Assembly (NCBI GenBank): GCA_003427395.1
Contig: BFEA01000278.1
Span: 1,076,472-1,101,235, forward strand
DNA: 24,764 bases
Direction of reading: 5' to 3'
DNA from: Chara braunii
Lineage: Eukaryota > Streptophyta > Charophyceae > Charales > Characeae
Under the pieces are notes generated by a model. The model saw nothing but the letters and a program-made list of their open reading frames with translations, was not told the origin of the DNA and did not search any database. Of the stretch, positions 1 through 9,525 are shown one piece after another (the stretch's first letter is position 1; each line of letters starts with the position of its first letter). Made by a program: the position numbers and the translations under genes.

Positions 1-66
<66 letters not shown>
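1..66. repeat. (GA)33 microsatellite
   Basis: The window opens inside an uninterrupted GA dinucleotide tract, so its true length to the left is unknown. It is one of many GA tracts here and codes for nothing. Confidence 0.98.
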
Positions 67-68
<2 letters not shown>

Positions 69-583
69 TGGACCTTAAAGATACTTGTATATATTGGGGG
101 ATACGACGTGCCTTCAGGGGAAGGCCAGTTCGCAACCATGCACCCTCGCTATGACTATTGGATCTGAAAGGTGACTTGTATATATATTCAAGGACACAGC
201 ACACTACCACTGAAGTCTATGTATGGGAGGACAACACACACCCCTTATCATGACTATAGCATACCTGAAAGGTGACTTGCATAGAAAAAGCACACAATGC
301 GCCGCCATTGACGTTCATATACAGGTTAACGGTAGGCACCCCTCATAATGACTGTACCAGTTTTGTGCCGCCATTGATTTACGTATAGGAGAATGGTATG
401 CACCCCTCATAATGACTGTATCAGTCCTGAGAGATCCCTTGTATACATTCAGAGAGACAGAAAGCGAGGTAATGCAATGAGCCTCAAAGCTCACCACACG
501 ATGGAGTGCTCACACAAGCATACATGTCACACAGCTTGTCTTGTCACACATTTGCACAAAGAGAAGAGTAGTAGACCAGAAAA
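67..583. repeat. Degenerate ~98-bp-spaced repeats, no gene
   Basis: A motif close to CACCCCTCATAATGACTGTA recurs at 141, 239, 337 and 401, so the spacings are 98, 98 and 64. The first, second and fourth copies are followed by a similar CTGAAAGGTGACTTGTATA-like stretch, and GCCGCCATTGA occurs at 301 and 367. This looks like an old tandem array. It could be a decayed LTR or leader of the element that follows, but no primer binding site is visible before the gag remnant. Short ORFs here are not convincing. Confidence 0.6.
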
Positions 584-1701
584 ATGCAGCTCAATTATCT
601 CAACCAGAATTATCATAACCAGATTATAGAGAGAGAATCAAGAGTTCAGCTGTCCAGTATTTCACAGGATTACAAGCCTGCTTCGGTCATCAAGAGTCTG
701 ATGGCCAGTTCGTGTATGGCCGGAGATGCCATGAATTTTGCAATCTCTTTGCAGAAAGAAGCAGGTTGCCAATCCATGGTAGAATACTCCCAGCAAACGC
801 GAATTGAAGACTTCTTTAAAGTTGTTCGGGAAAGGTTTGACGACAAAAATCTAGCCCGGAGAACCGAAATGCTGATTATTAACATTGCAGATAGAAAGTG
901 GAATAGTGCGTTTGCGCTCAAGGCTACCATGGATGAACTCTTATAATGCGCTGAACATGGACTCACCCCATCTCAGATTCTGAATAACTTTGCTAGAGCA
1001 CTACTTGATCCACTCCGTACTCAAGTGTATCCCCATACCAAAGAAGAGGGGATGACATATGAGAAGTTCAGCAAGATCGCAATAGATCATGCTGGCTTCC
1101 TGGCAGAAGCAAACTATTGCCACTATTGGAAAGATCTGCAAGCAGGAAAAAGAAGTGGCAGAACCGCACAATCTCAGGGAATATACCTAGGAAAGACAAC
1201 CTCCTTCTGACCTTTGAAGAAGGAGGTGTTGAGACTCTCTCCTACGACCAAATAGATTATGGTATGGAGGGAGCACCCAACGGTTCGGTAATGCAGGAGG
1301 GGGACTACGCGGCCGTTGCAGCCCGCGGGGGAGGGCGACAAAAAAGAGGCCATAACCGAGGAAGAGGAGGCCGCGAACGTGGAGGAAGAGGACCTGGAAC
1401 CCAGAGGGGTGGTGGCGAAGGTAGCTACTACGTGGGTGGAAGGGGCAATGGTCCCTCGCAAGGTGGTCGAGGTTTCAACTCCACTTGGGGAAGAGGAAGA
1501 GGCACATGGTATGGGAATTGGGACAAACCATATCCACCCCATCCTGGTTTGCCGGAAGGAAGACCTTGGGAAAAGTTGGGGATTACGGAGAAAGTCTGGC
1601 AAGATAGGAAAGTTGCCGACCAGTGCCTTAAATGTGGTGACCCCAACCACATTGTTCCCTATTGCCCAAATTATAAGGTACCAAAAGAGAACAGCCAGTA
1701 G
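584..1701 (+). pseudogene. Element 1 gag: capsid plus RGG-rich nucleocapsid with CCHC knuckle
   Basis: Gag would package the element RNA into cytoplasmic particles. The first segment (584-943) ends at a TAA, and the same frame then continues 947-1210 (CAEHGLTPSQILNNFARALL), so the stop is a point mutation inside one ORF. The frame then shifts by one and runs to the TAG at 1699. The C-terminal part has an unusually Arg/Gly-rich stretch (about 1321-1510, many RGG/GRG triplets), followed by a CX2CX4HX4C zinc knuckle, CLKCGDPNHIVPYC, at 1624-1665. The start is uncertain: ATG 584 is the first in frame, but the N-terminus may be missing. Similarity of the capsid part to retrotransposon gag is judged by eye. 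Confidence 0.75.
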
Positions 1702-1727
1702 GGGTCTCAGTTGCCTCTACAGAAACT

Positions 1728-2310
1728 TTGGATGTAAATAGACAGACATCCTCCCATCCGAAGGTTACAGAAACTTCGGATGTACAGACATCCTCCCATC
1801 CGAAGGTTCCATTGGCAGAAACTGAAAAGAAAGACGGTCCCCACCTAGTTAACTGTCTAGAGGTAGTTAGTGTATGTACCTCTCTAGGTGGATCCCTCGN
1901 TGGCATAGGTGATGAGTTGGCCACTCGTCGCAAAGCCTGGACCGAAATGAAAAAGCGTAAGGGACAGTTAATAATTGCAGATCTAAAAGTTAATAAAGTA
2001 AGAGTAGGATTGGTTGTTAGAGGATCAACACGCAACTATATAAGTAAGAAGGGTTTGCAAAAGTTGGGTCTCAGACTAAAAGTTAAACAACTAGATGAAC
2101 CCGTAGTAAGTAAATTAACGAATAATAGCGAAATTGTGTTAGATAGGTATGTTGAAGGGATTCAAACACTTTCGGCTTGAAGTAGAGGGGAAGGTGGAAC
2201 GCGTTCTCCACTCTCTGACTCTCTTGGTGGAAGATAGTCTCCCTTTTGACATTCTTTTAGGCATGGATTGGGGTGAAGCTGTAGATGCGGACATAAAGTT
2301 AAGGGATCAT
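1728..2310 (+). pseudogene. Element 1 aspartic protease, catalytic Asp lost
   Basis: Retropepsin-like protease would cleave the Gag-Pol polyprotein. In frame at 2001-2050 the sequence reads VGLVVRGSTRNYIS. Ty3 family members normally have D-S/T-G at this site, followed by A/S-T-x-N-F/Y-I-S. Here the Asp position is Val (GTT, 2016-2018) and the Ser/Thr position is Arg, while G-S-T-R-N-Y-I-S is kept, so the copy cannot be active. A frameshift near 2165 moves the frame forward by one. The later strand LPFDILLGMDW (about 2245-2275), which marks the end of the protease fold, is in the new frame. A tandem duplication of a ~45-bp segment (TCCTCCCATCCGAAGGTT at 1749 and 1793) lies upstream as a linker. 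Confidence 0.8.
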
Positions 2311-2529
2311 AAGTGTTGGCTCCCTAGTCCGCAGTGTGGAAAGAAGAAAATCCGCCTATTCCATGAATATGGCAAGGAAAGCAGCTTGGCTCATTGCTGT
2401 ATGAGTGCCCTCGCATTCGCCCGCCATGTGAAAAAGCATAATTTGTATGATCAAGTGTTTGTGGCATATGTGCACCCAATTAAAGAAGGTGAAGCTAAGG
2501 AAGAAGCAAAATCCCCAGAAATTGAGAAA

Positions 2530-3360
2530 ATAATGAAAGAATTCGCAGATGTGACAGAGGCCCCAAGCGGTGTTGAGGAACGACCTATTAAGCATCGCAT
2601 TGATATTATACCTGGGAGTCAAATTCCTAAGGGCCCAATCTACAGAATGTCACCAATAGAATTGGATGAATTGTGAACGCAGTTGGATGAAATGTTGGAA
2701 AAAGGATGTATTAGACCTAGTTCCTCACCCTGTGGTGCGCCAGTGCTATTTGTGCCAAAGAAAGATGGCGGGGTCCGCATGTGCATAGACTATAGAAGAT
2801 TGAACGACATAACAGTTAAGAATGCTTAGTCGTTGCCAAGAATCGATGACCTGTTGGATAGAGTTCAGGGAAGCAAGTACTTCACTAAGATTGATTTGAA
2901 GTCTGGCTACCATCAGATTGAGGTAGATCCAAAAGACCAATACAAGACTGCCTTTCGGACAAGGTATGGGCACTATGAATTCGTTGTGTTGCCCTTTGCT
3001 CTTACTAATGCACCTGCAACCTTCCAACGAACGATGAATGAACATTTTCGTGAGTGGCTCGATAAATTTGTTGTAATATATCTTGATGATATTTTGATTT
3101 TTAGTAAGACTTTGAAAGAATATTGTGAGCACCTTCGACTTGTGCTTAATAAACTGCCTGAGGCAAAACTGAAGTTAAACCCCCAAAAGTGTGAATGGGC
3201 GAAACGTGAAGTGTTGTATTTGGGGCATGTGCTAGATGGAGAAGGAATCAAACCGGAAGACGCAAAGATTGCAGCCATTCGGGATTGGCCTAACCCCCGC
3301 ACTTTGACAAAACTGCGGTCGTTCCTTGGTTTGGCTAACTATTATCGTAAGTTTGTTAAA
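2530..3360 (+). pseudogene. Element 1 reverse transcriptase
   Basis: This domain would copy the element RNA into DNA. Recognisable Ty3/gypsy RT blocks occur in order: [80 protein letters not shown], the catalytic YLDD (3079-3090) and YLGHVLDGEGI. All lie in one frame but are cut by TGA at 2674-2676 and TAG at 2827-2829, where relatives have Tyr in [10 protein letters not shown]. The YLDD box itself is intact. LPFALTNAP carries Ala where most relatives have Gly. The frame continues directly into RNase H. The closest relatives by eye are plant-type Ty3/gypsy polyproteins. Confidence 0.95.
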
Positions 3361-3762
3361 CACTTCATGATAATCGATGCTCATCTTCGCAGACTGTTAA
3401 AGAAAGAAACAATCTGGAAGTGGGACCAAGATTGTACGTCCTCATTTAAGCGCCTGAAGAAATGTCTGATCAACTATTCGGTCCTGAGAGTCGTTGATCC
3501 TTCCTTGCCCTTTGTGGTCACAACCAACGCTAGTCAGTACGGGATAGGCGCTGTACTCCAACAAGATGATGGAAATGGATACAGGACTGTGGAGTTTATA
3601 TCCCGACGACTACGTAGTGAGAAAGTCGCCGCTTCCACATATGAAAGAGAGTTGTATGCTCTCCGGGAAGCTCTGGATCATTGGCGCCACTATCTCCTAG
3701 GACGCCACTTCAAAGTGTACTCGGATCATGAGACACTTCGCAGGCTGAAAACGCAAGCCTGA
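3361..3762 (+). pseudogene. Element 1 RNase H, first catalytic Asp replaced by Asn
   Basis: RNase H would degrade the RNA of the RNA/DNA hybrid. The order FVVTTNASQYGIGAVLQQ, ASTYERELYALREALDHW and FKVYSDHETLRRLKTQA matches the Ty3/gypsy RNase H. The first motif normally reads TTDAS. Here the codon at 3526-3528 is AAC (Asn), a G-to-A change from GAC, which removes a metal-binding carboxylate. The later Glu (in YERELYAL) and Asp (in YSDHETL) remain. The frame ends at TGA 3760-3762, and the following ARMTPKLT-like context suggests an ancestral CGA Arg codon. Confidence 0.92.
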
Positions 3763-4195
3763 ATGACACCTAAACTTACAATATGGGCTGCGGAGATCGA
3801 TCAATATGACTTTGAACTAAAGCCAGTAAAGGGGAAGTACAATGTTGTTGCTGACGCTCTGAGTCGAAGATCTGACTTTTTCGGTGTTATTGTAACATAT
3901 TTAGATGTAGGCACTGATTTACAAGATAAGATTAGGGATGTTTATTCCATTGATCCTGTTTATGGCGCTATGCTGAAACGTGTTCAAGAAGCGCCACAAG
4001 AGTTTCCTAACTATCGAGTAACGCAAGGACTGCTGTTTGAAAGAACTTATGTGCAAGATAGGCTTTGAATTCCAAATAACGAAGAGATCAAAAGTGTGAT
4101 CTTAGGGGAATGCCATGATAGTGAAGGTCATTTCGGGTGGACAAAAACCTATGCTAATCTCTTGCGATCTTATACCTGGCCTCGAATGAAACTTG
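3763..4195 (+). pseudogene. Element 1 connection domain and integrase N-terminus, cut by element 2
   Basis: The same frame continues past the RNase H stop with WAAEIDQYDFELKPVKGKYN and VVADALSRRSD, the standard tail between RNase H and integrase. Another TGA at 4066-4068 follows RTYVQDRL. After it comes GECHDSEGHFGWTKTYANLL, which carries the two His of the HHCC zinc finger of integrase. Coding similarity then ends abruptly within the next ~15 codons at 4195, before the Cys pair. The sequence TGTAATGACC at 4196 is the beginning of another element's LTR. The catalytic core and C-terminus of this integrase were not found anywhere in the window. Confidence 0.9.
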
Positions 4196-5540
4196 TGTAA
4201 TGACCCGCCATAACACAGACTGAGAACACTGCTGATTTCTGAAGTTCTGTCGATGGAATGGATGCCTTGCCGAGATTTCGCATTCTGCTGTGTTTTCTAA
4301 GTCTGTATGTGTGTGTGCCTGTCTGAGTGTTTGTCGGCATGAGTGTGTGTGTGACCCGCAAGGCTACTTGCTTGTTTGGCAGGCCCGTAGGGCCGGTACT
4401 TACCTGTGGCCGTGGCATTGAGGGTTGCAGCAGGGAAAACACTCAAGTAGCGGAGCCAGGGTCCCGCGGTGCTTAGAGCAGCGGAAAAACACTCAAGTAG
4501 CAGGTAGGCCGGTACCGCACCCAGTAGCAGTAGATGTGCCGGGTACTCGAGGCCGAGCAGAAGAAGACAAAGTTGGCATTTTTAGAGGCCCAATAGCGGT
4601 AGGCTAAGTCTAGGACTCCAGGCCGGTACAGTCTGAGTCTAAAGCATGTACGGGCAATATCAGAGTCTGCAATGATGTTTCCCTCCGAAAGGGAGGAGGT
4701 ACCGGTTGCTTGGGAGGCCGAGCGGCCTGGAAGTCACCGCCCAGGAGGCAGGCAGGCAGCTATATCAAGAGGCCGAGGCAAGAGCTCGGCCTCATTCTTC
4801 AGTGTGCAAGTTTGGCGACACGCTGCTGGAGCGCTGGCTTGAGTGGCGCTGGGTACTACAGCGCTGTTGGGAGGAAGAAGCCTGGAGCTTCCACCTTGGC
4901 TATGGTGGAGCTCTACTGGTAGGAGGAGGAGGGAGAAGGGGACCAAGGAGAAGAGTGGTGGGGTACTTACCTGGCTATGGTAGACACCATCTTCATCACC
5001 TTGTTAGGTGCTGCATCTGGAAGGCCCCAGTGGGGGTAGTGCCGCATCAAGGAAGCTCGGGACAGAGTCATGCATGGCGGTTGAGTGAGCAGTGGCATAG
5101 CTGCATGGAGTTGACCTGGGCAGCGACATAGCTGCTTTGGGTTGTCCTTTGGATAGGAGGGAGAGCCCTTAGTACTCCACCATAGCCTCAACCTGTATGT
5201 AGAGGAAGAGGAAGAGTGGCCATGGCTATGGTGGACCTCATGTTGTGCCTGCAGTAGAAGTGGGATTCAGACATTGATTCTGGTTCAGCCATTCAACATT
5301 TTTATTGTTATTTCTTGTTTGAATAAGAGGGGAGGAGATAAGGAGGAGGAGATTGGTTGGCGAGGAAGAAGAGCCTTTTCATTGGTCTATGCTGGAGTAC
5401 TTCATCTTCTTCTTCTTTCTTTCTTCTTCTTTTTCTTCTTTCCCTCTCTCTCCTCTCAAGTTCATTCATTTCTTTTTGCAATTGGACGACATTGTACTTT
5501 CTGATGTTTGTATACTTCGAAATTGGCCAGGATCGTAACA
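4196..5540 (+). repeat. 5' LTR of element 2
   Basis: The left edge is fixed by the identical LTR start at 12574 next to a polypurine tract. The right edge is inferred from the primer site at 5542 and from the terminal pair TGTAATG...CGTAACA, the usual TG...CA LTR ends. That gives 1345 bp. The motif GGAAAACACTCAAGTAG is present twice (4434 and 4483). The last 150 bp are rich in CTT/CTC (5400-5460). No confident TATA box or polyadenylation signal is visible; TATATCAA at about 4759 is a weak candidate. Small ORFs in the LTR are not credible genes. The first ~435 bp align to the 3' LTR with about 20 substitutions, mostly transitions. Confidence 0.9.
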
Positions 5541-5541
5541 T

Positions 5542-5553
5542 TGGTATCAGAGC
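5542..5553 (+). other. Primer binding site for initiator tRNA-Met
   Basis: TGGTATCAGAGC lies one base after the putative LTR end. This is the usual plant retrotransposon minus-strand primer site, complementary to the 3' end of initiator tRNA-Met. Confidence 0.95.
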
Positions 5554-6890
5554 GGATTCTACTTGCTGGCGAGAGTTGACTTTGCTGGCATAACCCTAAC
5601 CCTAGTGGGAAGGGCTAACCACTGAGGGTTAGGGCGGAAGTTAGGGTTAAGTGGGGCAGCGTGGTAAAGGGAAGCTGCCCCCACCTGGCATGGCCGTGTA
5701 GGGTCGACACTAGACCCAGCCAGGTTGCTTTAGTGCATGTTTGTGGTGGCGAGACACAAGGTGGGACTTCGTGATGCAACTTGAGAGAGGCGACAGTGAA
5801 GGGCACCTACAACTTGAATCTAGACTTCAAGGAAGATGAGGAGTGACTTTAGGTCTCCCCTCAAGTTAGGCGAGCTTGAGGGTGGCAGCCATATCTGCAC
5901 CTCGGACTGCAAGTTGCTTTGATCTTTAACATCGACGGGGGATCCGACTTTGTACTTTGGGGTAGATGTTGACCCTCCTAGATGATAGGACACTAGTGTA
6001 GAGGATGCTAATTGGGTCAGGAGGACTATGTGAGAGTGGGGTGAGTTCTTTCATCTCAAGAGCCCGACCACTCAGGTAAGTGACGTGCCGTCAGGGTGCC
6101 CATGTGTGTGTGCATGGAGTTGACTGCCTGTTGGGGTATACTGGGTTCTTCTTCCATCCTCCATAGTCTTGATCTTGCATGAAGTGCGTGAACTGCTTAT
6201 CTTGTGATGAGTGAATGGATGGAGTATCTTGTGTGCCATGCTATATCTTTCTACAATGCTTTATCTATTTCATTCTGAACGGTTGTAGTCTGTAGGTAGG
6301 TTCTTTTTGGGGCAAAATTTCGTTTTTCAATTCGGTAGGAACATAGTAGGTCTTTGTGGAACTCTTGTTGGTTGGGACCCGGTTCTGACTCCACTGGGAC
6401 CGTATGGGACTCGGTGGGACCAGGCCCAAACAAGAAGGGCCCCTCAGGCCAAATCTGTTGACGTCAGTTACCTTGCTCTATCTGATTGGGACTCAGACTT
6501 TATGATTTCGGACCAGGACACTCGCTGCGGAGGGGATCTGCGTTGAGACGTGTAATCGGACTTTACCACACGATCTGCCGTTTGACTCGCACCTTGAGCA
6601 CCACTCAATTCTTTCTTGCATTACGTAGTACACTTTGAATCTGATTTACTGTGTCTTCACGGAGCTAAGTCTGGCTAGGCATCAGAGGACCTCATACGTA
6701 GTCGGTCCAGACTGTGTGGATGGATCAGATCTCTCTGATATTTATTTCTTTTGTTATTTTGACTGCTTTCCAGTCCAAATGAATTGTCGCTCCGGCTAGG
6801 AGTTCGGCCTTCTCTTCTGACTATTTCAAGCTGTTTCTTTCATTTGGTTCGATAAATGCTTGCGTTTACACGATCGCAAGCGAGCGAGCG

Positions 6891-6930
<40 letters not shown>

Positions 6931-7052
6931 GAGACAAACTTCTCAGTGTTGCTCTTGAGGGATTAAGGAGAGGGAAGAGGAGTGTTCGTCCCAGAAAAGT
7001 GAGGAAGTACGGATCTCTCTTGAGAGACTTATTGATTCCCTCGTCCTCCATA
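5554..7052 (+). other. Element 2 leader, no gene; stem-loop and possible intron
   Basis: About 1.5 kb lies between the primer site and the gag start. It has no convincing ORF. Visible features are: a stem-loop with arms CCCTAACCCTAGTGG and CCACTGAGGGTTAGGG (5594-5608 and 5619-5634); a perfect splice-donor consensus CAG|GTAAGT (GT at 6076) and a pyrimidine-rich acceptor TTTTGACTGCTTTCCAG ending at 6773; a short run of GGGAC-containing repeats near 6375-6425; and a (GCGA)n/(GA)n microsatellite at 6879-6920. Some of these may act in packaging or splicing of the RNA; that is inference. Confidence 0.6.
6879..6920. repeat. (GCGA)n then (GA)n microsatellite
   Basis: Tetranucleotide GCGA units grade into a plain GA tract, upstream of gag and within the element 2 leader. 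Confidence 0.95.
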
Positions 7053-8789
7053 ATGGCATCTGCAGCACATTGGAAGTTCCAAATGGACGCTGTCCCTGAG
7101 GCAGAAAAAGTGCAGTACCTGTTCTTTTATGAAAAAGCATTGAAGAGGGAAGAGGAAGAGAAGGAGAAGGAGAAGGAGAGGGAGGATAAGGTAAAGGCTC
7201 ATGAAGCCGTTTTCTGTACCGTGCGTGCCCTAATTGATGAGGTGGTGAGAGAGAAAACCGTTCCACTCCTCCAGGCTTTAATAGACGTCCGGGCTGTTGA
7301 GGACCATACTGGCCAACTCGCCAAAGTGTTCGACGAACTCAAGAAGTTGCGTGAGGACATGGCCCGGATGGCACAACAACACCGTGACCAGCTGCAACAG
7401 TTCGCTAACGTGCAGCCAGCCCAAAGTATCCTTCCACCTGCTTACCCTGCTTTTGGTGCTGCGTGTCAGTCTGTTCTTGCCCCTCTAACAATTTCTTCTT
7501 TTTCTTCTTCTTTTTCCTTGAGTGTGGCCAACAGCCTATCCAGATCTGCAGCAGGTCCAGACCCCGCTGTTGTTGTTGCTGCTGCTGCAGCGGCAAGTGG
7601 CAGTGCAGGGCATTATGGAACTGTTGCAGCCCCGAATCCGGACCCAACAATCGTTGGTCCTAGCTGCAACTTTCCTTACATGGATAGAAAGGCGGCACAA
7701 ATTCCGTCTAAATACGACGGAAAGGACGACATTGAATCCTGGGTCAGCTCTATGCGATCCTACTAGTTACTCAGTCGTCGGTCCTAGGGACCAATGTGGA
7801 ACCTGCCGTAAGGGGTTTCTTAGAAATCCAAGCTGTGCAAACAGGCTATAAAAGAATAGACCTGAACAAATGGTTGAAGGCTACGCCTGTAGCCACACTC
7901 GAGGAACTCTTGATCAAACAGTATGCTGATCCACATGCTGCAGCCAAAGCTAGACTTAAGCTTGACAAGCTCAAGCACAACAAGTGGACCGACACCATGC
8001 ATAGTCTGCAACAGTACGTTAGTAAACTTTTTGCTACTCCTGATTTGGAGATGACCGGCAGTCTTGCTTGGATGTGATTGAAGGTACGGTCCCCTCTACT
8101 ATAACACATCGCCTGGGGCTCAGACTCATTGCGTATACAGATTGGCTTACCCTCATGAGGGACTTAGTCAAGCTGGAGGCACAAGACCTCCCGGGTGGAT
8201 CGGGTGGCAAAAAGGTCAGTGACCGCAAACGGTTTCCAGGCAGCAACCGTTTTTCAGCGCACGATCTACTTGAGGATGACGAGGAGACCTTCACAGAAGA
8301 TCCTTCTCTTGATGACGATCAAGAGCAAGGCTGCGAGGCATCTTGCTCTTCGTCAATTCATGAGTCTGAGTATGTAAATGACGAAGCATCCATGAATGCC
8401 TTCAAGAAGACTGCCTTCAAAAGTAAGGGACATAGGACCACAATGAAGAACAACACTAACACCATTCTTTTTCCCAAGGGAGCGAAGATTCCACCCAAAC
8501 CGGAAGATCCTGCCACAAAACCATGGGTAGATCTTCGGATAAGTGAAAGTGAATGGAAACACAGGGGGAAGAAAGGGGTTTGCCTGCATTGCATCAAACC
8601 GGGACACTCTGTCCAACATTGTTTCAGATTGCAGCAGGGAAACCAACAACGGGGGTAGAGACATCATCAGCACGCTCTACAGACGGAGAGGCTGAAAATG
8701 TAAGTGCAGTTCCTTCATTTGATTCTGATCCTACTCAGCAAACCTCTCCTGAGACCCGATCTGATGCTGATTCCAAGGCTGAGAAATAA
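7053..8789 (+). pseudogene. Element 2 gag: coiled-coil N-terminus, capsid, CCHC knuckle
   Basis: The start is taken as ATG 7053 (MASAAHWKFQMDAVPEAEKV); the frame is open further upstream but that part is not convincing. A charged Lys/Glu-rich helix (about residues 28-50) and a Leu-rich helix precede an Ala/Ser/Pro-rich linker. Capsid starts at AAQIPSKYDGKDDIESWVSS. The frame breaks at a TAG at 7764-7766, while LVTQSSVLGTNVEPAV continues one base earlier (frame from 7763), indicating a 1-base indel. A second shift near 8068 leads to VIEGTVPSTITHRLGLRLIA. The zinc knuckle CLHCIKPGHSVQHC (CX2CX4HX4C) lies at 8581-8622. After the TAG at 8656 the neighbouring frame continues to the TAA at 8787 with a Ser/Thr/Asp-rich linker leading into protease. 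Confidence 0.85.
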
Positions 8790-9450
8790 CACATCCTATA
8801 CAAGGAGCCTTGGGTGGAGTCGGAAGAAATCGACTTTCATGCTCTCTTGTCGCGCTGGGCTCACATGAAGCAAGAACGCACGCAAGGGAAAACGAAGTTG
8901 ATCTTTTTCAAACTCCGCATTAACGACCGTTACATCCGTGCGTTGGCTGATTGTGGCGCAACCGCTAACTACTTCTCACCGCACGACATTCGTAAGGCAC
9001 GCTTGGGAATGAAGCAAGTGACTTTGCAGAATCCTTGTCGGACCCAAGTGGGCAACTAAGAGGTTGTCACATTTACGCTATGCATGCAGTCAAAGGTGTG
9101 CGCACTACCTTTGACGCAGATCGCACAATCACTTATGAGTTGAACTTCTATGTCCTTGATAAGTGCCCCTTCGACGTGGTTATTGGCTTGGGCTGGTTGC
9201 AGGCCCAATGTGAAAGAACCACGTGGAAGGACTCACAGTTCGTGGTCAAAGATGCCATGGGAATCGAGCGTCTAGTCCTCTTGGATGAGCCGCACGAGTC
9301 CCAAGTAACTTTTCTCAATGCAATGCAATTTTGCAAAAAGTGGCGCAGGCGCAAAGTTGATGAGCAAATGTATATAGCCTTTGTTAGGCCTGCTCATGTG
9401 CCTTCTATTTTTCTTATACATAATGATTCTACTTTGCATGTTGTTTCTAC
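8790..9450 (+). pseudogene. Element 2 aspartic protease (D-C-G active site)
   Basis: After the in-frame TAA at 8787 the frame continues with EPWVESEEIDFHALLSRW and then the flap-and-active-site region RALADCGATANYFSPHDI. The catalytic Asp (GAT, 8949-8951) is present. The next residue is Cys where Ser or Thr is usual, a single-base change from a Ser codon. The frame shifts near 9050, and FDADRTITYELNFYVLDKCP and FDVVIGLGWLQAQ complete the protease fold in the new frame. A Ser/Thr-rich linker (9440-9520) with another frame change joins it to RT. Confidence 0.85.
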
Positions 9451-9525
9451 CTCTAATGCAACTCTACTTCTACCTCTACTAAATCTACTTCTAGTCCAAA
9501 CAACTCTGCGTCAAATCCTGTTGTT

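Larger units (their letters stand above)
584..4195 (+). mobile_element. Element 1: 5'-truncated Ty3/gypsy retrotransposon, interrupted at 4195
   Basis: The domain order gag, protease, reverse transcriptase, RNase H, integrase identifies a Ty3/gypsy (Metaviridae-type) LTR retrotransposon. No 5' LTR or primer site is visible upstream. The element stops inside the integrase zinc-finger region, where the LTR of element 2 begins. Stops at 944 (TAA), 2674 (TGA), 2827 (TAG), 3760 (TGA) and 4066 (TGA), and frameshifts near 1120-1200, 1700 and 2165, make it non-autonomous. Several stops fit C-to-T change of an ancestral codon, for example CGA to TGA at 3760 and CAA to TAA at 944, as expected of a methylated silent copy. 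One unresolved base (N) lies at 1900. Confidence 0.9.

Noticed and set aside
2530-3762. Possible endogenous pararetrovirus instead of a retrotransposon
   Set aside because: RNase H is followed by an integrase zinc finger, and the second element has LTRs, primer site and integrase; plant pararetroviruses lack integrase.
4425-5131. Small ORFs within the LTRs
   Set aside because: The corresponding 3' LTR part carries indels and substitutions, and no domain is recognisable.
5592-5650. CCCTAACCCTA as a telomeric repeat
   Set aside because: Only two units plus inverted partners are present, inside a retrotransposon leader; a stem-loop explains them better.
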